The translations under genes and the position numbers were made by a program. From Streptomyces pseudovenezuelae (GTDB lineage Bacteria; Actinomycetota; Actinomycetes; Streptomycetales; Streptomycetaceae): a DNA stretch of 64,000 nucleotides. Where the stretch lies: contig NZ_JARXVH010000018.1 of assembly GCF_029892565.1 (NCBI RefSeq), positions 119,212 through 183,211 of the forward strand, in the 5' to 3' direction. Shown piece after piece: positions 35,227 to 44,564 of the stretch. The notes below the pieces were generated by a model, which was not told the origin of the DNA, searched no databases, and saw nothing but the letters and a program-made list of their open reading frames with translations. Within the stretch, counting starts at the first letter, position 1; every line of letters begins with the position of its first letter.

Positions 35227-36840
35227 ATGACCGTCCCCCTGATCCGGCTGAGATCCCTCAGAGCGGCGCTCGCCATGGTGCTGTTCCTCGTGCTCGCCCC
35301 GCCCCTGCTCCTGATGAAGGCGGCCCCGGAAGCCCACTCGCTTGAGAACGGTCTGGCCCGGACGCCCCCGATGGGCTGGAACGACTGGAACGCCTTCGGC
35401 TGCAACGTCACGGAGCAACTGGTCAAGCAGACCGCCGACTATCTCGTCTCCTCGGGGCTCAAGGACGCGGGGTACCAGTACGTCAACATCGACGACTGCT
35501 GGATGACCTCGGCGCGGAACTCCGCCGGTCAACTCGTCCCCGATCCGGTCAAGTTCCCCGACGGCATCAGCGGCACCGCCGCCTACGTGCACGGCAAGGG
35601 CCTCAAGCTCGGCATCTACGAGAGCGCCGGCACCGCGACCTGCGCCGGCTACCCCGGCAGCCTCGGCCACGAGCAGACGGACGCCAACAGCTTCGCCTCC
35701 TGGGGTGTCGACTACCTGAAGTACGACAACTGCAATCACCAGAACGTGCCCGACCAGCAGCGCTACACCGCCATGCGCGACGCCCTCGCCAACACCGGGC
35801 GCCCGATCGTCTACAGCCTCTGCAACTGGGGCCTGGCGAGCGTGTGGACCTGGGGTGCGGGGGTCGGCAACAGCTGGCGCACCACCGACGACATCAACGT
35901 CAACTTCTCCACGGTGGTGTCGATCTACAAGGCCAACGTCAAGCTCGCCGCGTACGCCAAGCCCGGTGCCTGGAACGACCCGGACATGCTGGAGGTCGGC
36001 AACGGCATGTCGTTCACCGAGGACCGCTCCCACTTCAGCCTGTGGGCCGGGATGGCCGCGCCGCTGATCGCCGGGAACGACATGCGCAGCGCCTCGGCGG
36101 CCACCCTCTCGCTCTACGGCAACAAGGACGTCATCGCCGTCGACCAGGACTCCCTGGGCAAGCAGGGCACCGAGATCTCCTCGTCGGGCGGCCTGCACGT
36201 CCTGACCAAGCCTCTCGCGGGCGGCGATGTGTCGGTGGTCCTGTTCAACGAGAACTCGAGCGCGGCCACGATCACCACCTCGGCCTCCGCGGCGGGCCTC
36301 CCGGCCGCCTCGTCGTACCGGCTGAACAACCTCTGGACCCACCAGATCAGCAGCACGACCGGCAGCATCGCGGCCGGCGTCCCGGGGCACGGCTCGGTCA
36401 TGTACCGGGTGTCCGTCGGCAGCGGCACCAGCGTCGGGACGACGCACCCGCTGATCGGCGCCTCCTCCAACCGCTGCCTCGACGTCTACGACGGCCAGAC
36501 CGCACCCGGCACCAAGATCGAGATCTGGGACTGCGGCGGCGGCTCCAACCAGGCCGTCACCCCCACCGCGGCCGGTGAACTGCGCCTCTTCGGCGGCACC
36601 CAGTGCCTGGACGCGTACAACAACCAGACCGCCCCCGGCACCAAGGTGCAGCTCTACACCTGCAACGGCGGCGCCAACCAGAAGTGGAGCCTCAACCCCA
36701 ACGGCACCATCACAGGTACCCAGTCCGGGCTCTGCCTCGACGTCACCGGAGGCGACAAGCCCGCCGGGAACGTCAACGGCACCCAGATCGAGCTGTGGAC
36801 CTGCAACGCCGGCGCCAACCAGCAGTGGCGCCTGGGCTGA
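35227..36840 (+). CDS. Secreted GH27 alpha-galactosidase with C-terminal ricin-type lectin domain
   Basis: A 537-residue exported enzyme. A signal peptide (about 1-37) is followed by a GH27 barrel (about 43-320), with the catalytic nucleophile Asp in VDYLKYDNC and the acid/base Asp in SWRTTDDIN. A beta-sandwich (about 320-405) and a ricin-B trefoil (about 410-537) follow, with two QxW-type repeats ending in NQKW and NQQW. It should remove terminal alpha-galactose from polysaccharides outside the cell. It leads a run of four large secreted proteins. Confidence 0.92.
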   Translation: MTVPLIRLRSLRAALAMVLFLVLAPPLLLMKAAPEAHSLENGLARTPPMGWNDWNAFGCNVTEQLVKQTADYLVSSGLKDAGYQYVNIDDCWMTSARNSAGQLVPDPVKFPDGISGTAAYVHGKGLKLGIYESAGTATCAGYPGSLGHEQTDANSFASWGVDYLKYDNCNHQNVPDQQRYTAMRDALANTGRPIVYSLCNWGLASVWTWGAGVGNSWRTTDDINVNFSTVVSIYKANVKLAAYAKPGAWNDPDMLEVGNGMSFTEDRSHFSLWAGMAAPLIAGNDMRSASAATLSLYGNKDVIAVDQDSLGKQGTEISSSGGLHVLTKPLAGGDVSVVLFNENSSAATITTSASAAGLPAASSYRLNNLWTHQISSTTGSIAAGVPGHGSVMYRVSVGSGTSVGTTHPLIGASSNRCLDVYDGQTAPGTKIEIWDCGGGSNQAVTPTAAGELRLFGGTQCLDAYNNQTAPGTKVQLYTCNGGANQKWSLNPNGTITGTQSGLCLDVTGGDKPAGNVNGTQIELWTCNAGANQQWRLG

Positions 36841-36881
36841 TGGCCCCCAATCCCCCCACGCCCATGGAGCATGGAGCTGCC

Positions 36882-38342
36882 ATGAACTCGACGGTAAGAC
36901 GTATCCGTAGGATCGGGACCGGCCTGATCGCCGCCCTGGCCCTCATCGTCCCGGTCACCAACGGCGTCGCGAGCGCCGCCCCCGAGGCGACGATCTGCAA
37001 CAAGTACTGCGACGCACGCGACCCGGCCCAGTCCCCGGGGGACCGCCAGCCGGTCACCGCGACCATCTACTCCCGCACCCTCGCCCTGCACTTCGACGAC
37101 ACCGACGCGATGGGCTGGGCCTCCATCTCCAACGGCGGCCCCGGGGACGAGACATGGCTCGACCGCTCCTTCGACGGCGGTCGCACCTGGAGCTCGGGCA
37201 GCAAGCTCGGCGACACCACCGTCCCTGCGGGACAACGAGGTTGGCGCACCCTGATGTACAACGTCGACGACTGGAACAACAACGGCGTCGGCGCGCTGCG
37301 GGCCTGCGGCAAGGCGGGGGACCGGCCCGAGATCGCCTGCACCGCGTGGGCCCGCACCACCTGGAACGCGTACAGCCGCCCCACCGCGGCGGCCACCGCG
37401 CTGATGCAGTCGTACAACAACTCCACCGGCCTGTTCGACACCACCGGCTGGTGGAACTCCGCCAACGCCCTGACCGCGATCATCAACAACATCCGGGTCA
37501 CCGGCATGCCCAGCTACAAGTACGCCATCGCGAACACCTACGACCGCCAACTGGGCGCCCAGGGCGGCCAGTTCCGCAACGACTACATCGACGACACCGG
37601 CTGGTGGGGGCTGGCCTGGGTCGCCGCGTACGACCTGACCGGTGACAGTCGCTACCTCAACACCGCACGGGCCGACGCCGATTACATGGCGCAGTACTGG
37701 GACTCGACATGCGGCGGCGGAGTGTGGTGGAGCACGGCGCGGACGTACAAGAACGCCATCGCCAACTCCCTCTACCTGGAGCTGAACGCGGCCCTGCACA
37801 ACCGCATCGGCGGTGACACGGTCTATCTCGGCCGGGCCAACGCCGACTGGGCGTGGTTCAAGGGCACCGGCATGATCAACGGTTCGCATCTGGTCAACGA
37901 CGGCATCGACCTGTCGACCTGCCGCAACAACGGGTCCACGGCATGGTCGTACAACCAGGGCGTACTCCTCGGCGGACTGGCCGAGTTGTACCGCGCGACG
38001 GGCGACTCGGCCCTGCTGACCACCGGCCGGCAGATCGGTGACGCCTCGACCACCTCCACCGCGCTGAACTCCGGCGGCATCCTGCGCGAGCCGTGCGAGA
38101 CGAGCGGCTGCGGGGCCGACGGACCCACCTTCAAGGGCGCCTACGTCCGCGGTCTGAGCGCCTTCAACTCCCAGCTGTCCGACCGCCCTTACACGTCGTA
38201 CCTGGCGCGCCAGGCAAACTCCGCCTACGCCAACGACCGCAACGCCCTCGACGCGTACGGACTGCACTGGGCCGGTCCGTTCGACTCCACGGACGCCGCC
38301 CGACAGCAGAGCGCACTCGATCTGATGAACGCGGCGAACTGA
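36882..38342 (+). CDS. Secreted GH76 alpha-1,6-mannanase
   Basis: A 486-residue exported protein with an N-terminal signal peptide (about 1-35). GH76 members are endo-alpha-1,6-mannanases acting on fungal/yeast mannan backbones. The paired catalytic Asp residues are in YIDDTGWWGLAWVAAYD, the family signature. The remaining (alpha/alpha)-barrel features include WWSTARTYKNAIANSLYLEL and WSYNQGVLLGGLAELYR. It lies 41 bp after the GH27 gene, with a ribosome site GGAGCTGCC, and is followed by a strong terminator. Confidence 0.87.
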   Translation: MNSTVRRIRRIGTGLIAALALIVPVTNGVASAAPEATICNKYCDARDPAQSPGDRQPVTATIYSRTLALHFDDTDAMGWASISNGGPGDETWLDRSFDGGRTWSSGSKLGDTTVPAGQRGWRTLMYNVDDWNNNGVGALRACGKAGDRPEIACTAWARTTWNAYSRPTAAATALMQSYNNSTGLFDTTGWWNSANALTAIINNIRVTGMPSYKYAIANTYDRQLGAQGGQFRNDYIDDTGWWGLAWVAAYDLTGDSRYLNTARADADYMAQYWDSTCGGGVWWSTARTYKNAIANSLYLELNAALHNRIGGDTVYLGRANADWAWFKGTGMINGSHLVNDGIDLSTCRNNGSTAWSYNQGVLLGGLAELYRATGDSALLTTGRQIGDASTTSTALNSGGILREPCETSGCGADGPTFKGAYVRGLSAFNSQLSDRPYTSYLARQANSAYANDRNALDAYGLHWAGPFDSTDAARQQSALDLMNAAN

Positions 38343-38360
38343 CCAACTCGCACTCCAGAG

Positions 38361-38398
38361 GCGGGAGTCGGCAGCCTGACGGCTGGCGACTCCCGCCG
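38361..38398 (+). terminator. Strong hairpin after the GH76 gene
   Basis: GGCGGGAGTC (38361-38370) pairs perfectly with GACTCCCGCC (38389-38398), and an inner CAGCC/GGCTG pair extends the stem around a TGAC loop. It lies 19 bp after the stop and likely ends the GH27-GH76 transcript. Confidence 0.75.
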
Positions 38399-38535
38399 AC
38401 GCGTCCTGGGCGGGCTCGATCCTGCCCTGGTCCACGGGCCGGCGGAGGAGCTGCAAGCGGTGGCCGAGCCGCTCGTCTCGAGGTGCCGGACCGATCTCGA
38501 CCTGCCGCTCTGAACCGGCAAGTTTGTCCAGGGAG

Positions 38536-38621
38536 TTGACAAACCCCTGACGGATCGCCAGCATGCAAGTCACCTGCAGAAGTAAGAAATCTGACGACCA
38601 GATCACGCAATTACTTTGCAG
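38536..38621 (+). promoter_or_regulatory. Promoter with nested inverted repeats before the sugar dehydrogenase gene
   Basis: TTGACA (38536-38541) and CAGCAT (38559-38564) have a 17-bp spacer. Downstream, an outer pair (CTGCAGAAGTAA at 38574-38585, TTACTTTGCAG at 38611-38621) encloses an inner perfect pair (ATCTG at 38589-38593, CAGAT at 38599-38603). The repeats are AT-rich for this genome and are good candidates for a regulator site. Confidence 0.5.
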
Positions 38622-38702
38622 AAGAGCACCGCTGATGCACGCGGCAAGCGCGGCCGGCGCGCGCCTTGCCTGACGACCCACCGTCAGGAAGGAAGCTCTG
38701 TC

Positions 38703-41540
38703 ATGTCCCAGCGCCCCCGCTCGGGGCTCAGATGGCTCACAGCCCTCGCACTGATCCTCCCAGCAGTCGCCGCGGTGTCGCCCTCGGGTGCGGTCGCGGC
38801 GCCCCAGGACATCCCGCCCGGCGACTATCAGCAGGTACAACTCGCCAGTGGTGCAGCCGAACTGGGAGAGCCCATGTCCCTGGCCGTCCTGCCCGACCGT
38901 TCGACCCTGCACACCGCGCGGGACGGCACGGTCCGCCTCACCGACGCGGTCGGCAACACCAAGGTGGCCGCCAATCTCGACGTCTACACCCATGACGAAG
39001 AGGGCCTCCAGGGCATCGCCGTCGACCCCGCCTTCACGACCAACCGGTACGTCTACGCGTACTACTCGCCGAAGCTCAACACCCCGGCCGGAGACGCCCC
39101 GGCCACCGGAAGCGCCGCGGACTTCGAGCCGTGGAAAGGCCACCTGAACCTCTCGCGCTTCGTCATGAGGAGCGACGGCACCCTGGACCTGGCGAGCGAG
39201 AAGGTCGTGCTCGAGGTCGCCAACGACCGGGGCCAGTGCTGCCACGTCGGCGGAGACATCGACTTCGACGCGGCCGGCAACCTCTACCTGACCACCGGCG
39301 ACGACACCAACCCGTTCGACTCCGCCGGGTACACGCCCATCGACGAACGCGCGGACCGCAACCCGCAGTTCGACGCCCAGCGCAGCTCCGGCAACACCAA
39401 CGACCTGCGCGGCAAGGTACTCCGGATCAAGCCCACCGCCGCCGGCGGCTACACCGTCCCGGCCGACAACCTCTTCGCACCCGGCACCGCGGGCACCCGG
39501 CCCGAGATCTACGCCATGGGCTTCCGCAACCCGTTCCGCATGTCCGTGGACCGGGCCACCGGAATCGTCTACCTCGGCGACTACGGTCCCGACGCGGGCG
39601 GCACCGACCCCGACCGCGGTCCCGGCGGCCAGGTCGAGTTCGACCGCATCACCGCGCCGGGAAACTACGACTGGCCCTACTGCACGGGCACCAACACCAC
39701 CGCCGAGACCTACAACGAGTACACCTTCCCCAGCGGACCCTCCGGCGCCAAGTACGACTGCGCGGGCGGTCCGACGAACAACTCCGCCCGCAACACGGGA
39801 CAGACGAAACTGCCACCTGCCAAAGCGAGTTGGATCAGGTACGGCGGGGACGGATCACCGCCCGAGTTCGGCGGCGGCTCGGAGTCCCCGATGGGCGGTG
39901 AGGTCTACCGGTTCGACCCGAACCTCAACTCCTCCGTCAAGTTCCCCCAGTCCCTGGACGGGCGCTTCCTCGCCGCCGAGTACGGACGGCAGTGGATCAA
40001 GTCGATCGAGGTCAGGAGCGACGGCTCCTACGGGACCATCGAGGACTTCCCCTGGAACGGCACCCAGGTGATCGACACGGACTTCGGGCCCGACGGCGCG
40101 CTGTACGTCCTGGACTACGGCACCGGCAGTAACAACCAGGCCCTGTACCGGATCGAGTACGTCGGGGGCAGCAACCGCAATCCGGTGGCCAAGGCGGCCG
40201 CGGACAAGACCTCCGGAGCCCTGCCGCTGACGGTGCAGTTCTCCTCCCAGGGCAGCAGCGACCCCGAGGGCGGGGCCCTGACCTACTCGTGGGACTTCGG
40301 CGACGGAGCCACCTCCGCACAGGCGAATCCGAGTCACACCTACACCACCAGCGGGACCTTCCGTCCCACTCTCACGGTGAAGGACCCACAGGGTCTCGCC
40401 GGCACGGCCAGTCTTGTCATCACCGGCGGCAACACCGCGCCGACCGTCACGCTGCAGACCCCGGCCGACGGCCAGCTGTTCTCCTTCGGTGACAGCGTGC
40501 CCTTCCGCGTACAGGCCACCGACCCCGAGGACGGCAGCATCGACTGCGCCAAGGTCAAGGTCACCTACCTCCTGGGCCACGACAGCCACACCCACTCCAT
40601 CACGTCCGCGAACGGCTGCTCCGGCACGATCAACGTGCCCCAGGACGGCGAGCACGACAGCGCCGCCAACCTCTACGGGGTCTTCGACGCCGAGTACACC
40701 GACAACGGCGGCCTCACCGGGCACTCGGTGCGCACACTGCAACCCCGCCACCGGCAGGCGGAGCACTTCACCGCCCAGTCCGGCATCGAAGCCGCCACGC
40801 ACGGTTCCGCCGAGGGAGGCAGAACCGTCGGGTTCACCGACAACGGCGACTGGATCTCCTTCAAGCCGTACGCCCTCACCGGCACGAACCGGTTCACCGC
40901 CCGGGTCTCCTCGGCCGGCGCCGGAGGCACCATAGAGATCCGCGCGGGATCCGCCACCGGCACCCTGCTGGGCACCACCACGGTGCCGGTGACCGGGAGT
41001 TGGGAGACCTTCACCGACGTTTCCACGGCGCTGTCCGACGTCCCCGCCGGCAGCACCGAACTCTTCCTGGTCTTCCGCGGACCGACCGGCCAGGGCAACC
41101 TCTTCGACCTGGACGCGTTCACGTTCGGTACCGCCGCCACCGACATCGCGCGGGAGGCGGAGGCGTTCACCTCCGGATCCGGCGTCCAGGCCGCGGCTCA
41201 CGCGGCAGCGAGCGGCGGACAGACCCTCGGCTACATCGACAACGGCGACTGGGCGGGCTACGCGAGCGTCAGCACCGCCGGAGCCTCGGGCTTCTCCGCC
41301 AAGGTCTCCTCGGCCGGGGCCGGCGGCACCGTACAGATCCGCTCCGGCTCGGCGACCGGAGCCCTGCTCGGCTCGGTCGCCGTTCCGGTGACCGGCGACT
41401 GGGAGACCTTCACCACCGTCAGCACCTCGCTCAGCTCCGGCGGATCGGGCCCGCTCTTCCTGTCCTTCACCGGCGGCAGCGGATCGCTCTTCGACATCGA
41501 CACCTTCACCCTGACCGCTTCGGCACGAAAGGGGAGTTGA
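38703..41540 (+). CDS. Secreted PQQ-type sugar dehydrogenase with PKD and two CBM6-like domains
   Basis: A 945-residue exported protein. After a signal peptide (about 1-33) comes a soluble glucose/sorbosone dehydrogenase-type beta propeller (about 40-490; e.g. HVGGDIDFDAAGNLYLTTGD and AMGFRNPFRMSVD). A PKD domain follows (about 495-580, with YSWDFGDG), then a linker and two CBM6-type beta-sandwich modules (about 690-815 and 820-940). It is a candidate quinoprotein aldose oxidase bound to polysaccharide, and it lies 2 bp before the next gene. Its second CBM6 is very similar to the one in the downstream protein. Confidence 0.87.
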   Translation: MSQRPRSGLRWLTALALILPAVAAVSPSGAVAAPQDIPPGDYQQVQLASGAAELGEPMSLAVLPDRSTLHTARDGTVRLTDAVGNTKVAANLDVYTHDEEGLQGIAVDPAFTTNRYVYAYYSPKLNTPAGDAPATGSAADFEPWKGHLNLSRFVMRSDGTLDLASEKVVLEVANDRGQCCHVGGDIDFDAAGNLYLTTGDDTNPFDSAGYTPIDERADRNPQFDAQRSSGNTNDLRGKVLRIKPTAAGGYTVPADNLFAPGTAGTRPEIYAMGFRNPFRMSVDRATGIVYLGDYGPDAGGTDPDRGPGGQVEFDRITAPGNYDWPYCTGTNTTAETYNEYTFPSGPSGAKYDCAGGPTNNSARNTGQTKLPPAKASWIRYGGDGSPPEFGGGSESPMGGEVYRFDPNLNSSVKFPQSLDGRFLAAEYGRQWIKSIEVRSDGSYGTIEDFPWNGTQVIDTDFGPDGALYVLDYGTGSNNQALYRIEYVGGSNRNPVAKAAADKTSGALPLTVQFSSQGSSDPEGGALTYSWDFGDGATSAQANPSHTYTTSGTFRPTLTVKDPQGLAGTASLVITGGNTAPTVTLQTPADGQLFSFGDSVPFRVQATDPEDGSIDCAKVKVTYLLGHDSHTHSITSANGCSGTINVPQDGEHDSAANLYGVFDAEYTDNGGLTGHSVRTLQPRHRQAEHFTAQSGIEAATHGSAEGGRTVGFTDNGDWISFKPYALTGTNRFTARVSSAGAGGTIEIRAGSATGTLLGTTTVPVTGSWETFTDVSTALSDVPAGSTELFLVFRGPTGQGNLFDLDAFTFGTAATDIAREAEAFTSGSGVQAAAHAAASGGQTLGYIDNGDWAGYASVSTAGASGFSAKVSSAGAGGTVQIRSGSATGALLGSVAVPVTGDWETFTTVSTSLSSGGSGPLFLSFTGGSGSLFDIDTFTLTASARKGS

Positions 41541-41542
41541 CC

Positions 41543-43702
41543 ATGAACAGACGCACCTGGCGCACCGCCCGGCGGCTCGCGGCTCTCGCCCTGGCCACGG
41601 CCTGCACCCTGTCCCTGCCGGCGGTGACGGCACACGCGGGCCCCGCCAAGGCGGACGCGGCCTTCGACATCCTGGTCTTCTCGAAGACCGCCGGATTCCG
41701 GCACGACGCCATCCCCGCCGGCACCGAGGCCCTGCGCACACTCGGCACGCAGAACGACTTCTCCGTCACGGCGACCGAGGACGCGGGCGCCTTCACCCCC
41801 GCGAACCTGGCCTCGTACGAGGCGGTCGTCTTCCTCAGCACCACCGGCGACGTCCTCGACGACACCCAGCAGAACGCCCTGCAGTCCTACGTCGACAACG
41901 GCGGCGGGTACCTGGGTGTGCACGCGGCGGCCGACACCGAGTACGACTGGCCGTACTACAACCAGCTGGTGGGCGCCTACTTCAAGAGCCATCCGGCCAT
42001 CCAGCAGGCCACGGTGAAGAACGAGGACCGCACCCACCCGGCCACCGCGCATCTGGCCCCGACCTGGACGCGCACCGACGAGTTGTACAACTACCGCACC
42101 AATCCACGCTCCGCCGTACACGTCCTCCAGACCCTCGACGAAAGCACCTACAGCGGCGGCGAGATGGGCGCCGACCACCCCATCACCTGGTGCCACCCGC
42201 AGGGCAAGGGCCGCTCCTTCTACACGGGACTCGGCCACACCATCGAGTCCTACAACGACGCCGCCTTCAGGAGTCTGCTGCTCGGCGCGGTGCGGTACAC
42301 GGCGGGAGCGGCTCCGGCGAACTGCTCGGCGCCGTCGGGTCCCCATTCCGTCGAGGGAGAGGCGTTCACCTCCGGTTCCGGTGTCCAGGCCGCCACCCAC
42401 GCGGGAGCGAGCGGCGGGCAGACCCTCGGCTACGTCGAGAACGGCGACTGGGCCGGCTACGCGAGTGTTTCCACCGCCGGGGCGTCGACCTTCACCGCCA
42501 AGGTGTCGTCGGCGGGAGCGGGTGGCACCGTCGAGGTGCGTTCCGGCTCGGCCACCGGCACGCTGCTCGGGTCGGTGCGGGTACCGGTGACCGGGAGTTG
42601 GGACACCTTCACCACGGTGTCGACGGCGCTGACGTCCTCCGCGTCAGGTCCTCTCTTCCTGAGATTCACCGGCGGCAGCGGCTCGTTGTTCGACATCGAC
42701 ACCTTCACGCTGGGCACCACCCCGGCCACCAAGGCGCTCAACCAGAACGTGCACCTCTTCTACTACCCCTGGTACGGCAGCCCGGTGGTGAACGGAGACT
42801 GGCGGCACTGGCAACAAGGAGGCCACACCCCGCCCGACGACATCGGCGCCGACCTGTACCCGGCGCTCGGCCCGTACGACTCCGCCGACTACACCGGCGC
42901 CGTGGCACAGCACATGAAGTGGATCGCCCGTTCCGGCGCCGGCGTCCTCGTCTACAGCTGGTGGGGACAGGGCAGTAACGAGGACCGGATCGCCCGGGGC
43001 GTCCTCGACGCCGCGCAGAAGGAGGGCATCAAGGTGGCCTGGCATCTGGAGCCGTACGCCGGCCGCACCGGCGCCTCGACCGCCGACGACATCCGGTACA
43101 TCAACACCACGTATGGCGACCATCCCGCCTTCTACCGCTCCGCCGACCACGGTGACAAGGGCGCCTTCTACGTCTTCAGCAGTCTCGACGTCACCGACTG
43201 GACGGCCCTCGACCAGGTCACCGGCAACAGCATCGTGCTCGCCCAGACCACCGACACCAGCAAGATCCAGCACTTCTCCGGGCTGTACACCTACGACGGC
43301 ATCGCCGGTGCCACCGCCCCTGGCTGGAAGCAGGCCGGGGACTACGCCCGCGCCAACAACCTCATCTGGTCCCCGTCGGTCGCACCCGGCTACATCGACG
43401 ACCGAGCGGTACCCGGCAACACGACCCCCACCGTGGACCGCGCCGACGGTGCGGCCTACGACCGGCAGTGGGGCAACGCCCTCGCACCTGAGACCGGCGG
43501 CCCGCCGACATGGGTGTCGGTGACGTCCTTCAACGAATGGCACGAAGGCAGTTCGATCGAACCGGCCGACGCCACCCCGCCCGCCGGCCACAACTACCAG
43601 ACGTACGACGGAGCCTACGGACTGACCGGACCGGCGGCCGAGACGTCCTACCTGGACCGCACCGCCTACTGGGCGGACCGGTTCCTGAACGCGCGCAACT
43701 GA
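41543..43702 (+). CDS. Secreted ThuA-CBM6-GH99 fusion (possible endo-alpha-mannan hydrolase)
   Basis: A 719-residue exported protein. Signal peptide about 1-35; ThuA-like domain about 38-260 (DILVFSKTAGFRHDAI at its start and GRSFYTGLGHTIESYND at the end); one CBM6 module about 270-395; then a GH99-like TIM barrel (about 400-719) opening with VHLFYYPWYGSP and including FNEWHEGSSIEPA. GH99 enzymes are endo-alpha-mannosidases/mannanases. ThuA domains are usually linked to sugar dehydrogenases. This combination is unusual. The ATG follows a GGGGAG ribosome site inside the previous gene. Confidence 0.8.
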   Translation: MNRRTWRTARRLAALALATACTLSLPAVTAHAGPAKADAAFDILVFSKTAGFRHDAIPAGTEALRTLGTQNDFSVTATEDAGAFTPANLASYEAVVFLSTTGDVLDDTQQNALQSYVDNGGGYLGVHAAADTEYDWPYYNQLVGAYFKSHPAIQQATVKNEDRTHPATAHLAPTWTRTDELYNYRTNPRSAVHVLQTLDESTYSGGEMGADHPITWCHPQGKGRSFYTGLGHTIESYNDAAFRSLLLGAVRYTAGAAPANCSAPSGPHSVEGEAFTSGSGVQAATHAGASGGQTLGYVENGDWAGYASVSTAGASTFTAKVSSAGAGGTVEVRSGSATGTLLGSVRVPVTGSWDTFTTVSTALTSSASGPLFLRFTGGSGSLFDIDTFTLGTTPATKALNQNVHLFYYPWYGSPVVNGDWRHWQQGGHTPPDDIGADLYPALGPYDSADYTGAVAQHMKWIARSGAGVLVYSWWGQGSNEDRIARGVLDAAQKEGIKVAWHLEPYAGRTGASTADDIRYINTTYGDHPAFYRSADHGDKGAFYVFSSLDVTDWTALDQVTGNSIVLAQTTDTSKIQHFSGLYTYDGIAGATAPGWKQAGDYARANNLIWSPSVAPGYIDDRAVPGNTTPTVDRADGAAYDRQWGNALAPETGGPPTWVSVTSFNEWHEGSSIEPADATPPAGHNYQTYDGAYGLTGPAAETSYLDRTAYWADRFLNARN

Positions 43703-43715
43703 CCATTCACGCACC

Positions 43716-43754
43716 GCAGCCGCGGGCCGTTGCACTGCATCGCCCCGCGGCTGC
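43716..43754 (+). terminator. Hairpin after the ThuA-CBM6-GH99 gene
   Basis: GCAGCCGCGGG (43716-43726) and CCCGCGGCTGC (43744-43754) are perfect 11-bp inverted repeats separated by 17 bases. It lies 13 bp after the stop. Confidence 0.65.
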
Positions 43755-43861
43755 GAGGCCGTGACCTCGGGGGAGTCGGGGACTCAAGCAGGGCTGACGC
43801 CCTGCGCGTTGGCTCGGAGCCAGGCTTGAGGCTCTTTGCTTGAGCACGCTAACCTCCGAGG

Positions 43862-44314
43862 ATGACCGCCGAAGATCCTCTGACCCCCCAGGAAGAGCGC
43901 TTCTGGCGTGCGCTGATGCGCGTCATCGTCGCGCTGCCGCGCTCCCTGGACGACGATCTCCTGCGGGCGACAGGGCTGACACTCACCGAGTACGTCGTGT
44001 TGATGAGCCTGTCCGAGGCCGAGAATCAGGAACTGCGCATGACGGATCTCGCCTCGGCGACCGCGCTGTCGGCGAGCCGGATCACCCGCGTCGTGGACGC
44101 GCTGCAAAGCCGCGGCCAGGTCGTGAAGCGGCGCTACGAGGGGGACGCCCGGGGGAACGTCGCGACGATCACCCCGGAGGGGCTGAAGCGACTTCAGGCG
44201 GCGTATCCGATCCACCTGGCGAGCGCCCGCAAGCGGGTCATGGACCATCTCGACGGTCGCTCGCTGCCGGCCATGGTGAGGCAGTTCGAGGCACTGGTCG
44301 AGAAGCTCGACTGA
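43862..44314 (+). CDS. MarR-family regulator
   Basis: A 150-residue winged-helix regulator (ATLT-type core LRMTDLASATALSASRITRV, wing KRRYEGDARGNVATITPEG). It is a single gene of normal length. The target is unknown; no divergent gene lies adjacent, and the region downstream holds a gene remnant. Confidence 0.87.
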   Translation: MTAEDPLTPQEERFWRALMRVIVALPRSLDDDLLRATGLTLTEYVVLMSLSEAENQELRMTDLASATALSASRITRVVDALQSRGQVVKRRYEGDARGNVATITPEGLKRLQAAYPIHLASARKRVMDHLDGRSLPAMVRQFEALVEKLD

Positions 44315-44389
44315 GCCCCCACGTCTGCACCCCGGGCCTTCCGCATCCGGGGTACCGCTCCGCTTGGCCGTGGTCTTCGCGCTGGTGTG

Positions 44390-44515
44390 GATCGCCCGTC
44401 TCAATGGCACGCTGCACCACGATCTGCACGGTCATGACGGTGATCGCGTTGGTCGCGGTCGACGACACCCCGGGCAGGATCGAGGCGTCGCCCACACGCA
44501 GTCGGGCCCGCGCAT
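44390..44515 (-). pseudogene. GMC oxidoreductase C-terminal remnant
   Basis: The minus-strand frame reads LRVGDASILPGVSSTATNAI then a short hydrophobic run and QRAIE. This matches the end of GMC-family flavin oxidoreductases, where 'LRVxDASvmP...tNap' closes the FAD site. The rest of the roughly 500-residue protein is absent on both sides. It is a remnant between MarR and TetR genes. Confidence 0.5.
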
Positions 44516-44564
44516 GGGCGCGGCAGAGGCTCGGGCTGAGAGAGGTCCGCCGGGGCCGCGGTCG

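Noticed and set aside
36654..39245. An 863-codon minus-strand frame
   Set aside because: Antisense to GH27, GH76 and sugar dehydrogenase genes and crossing a strong terminator and promoter.
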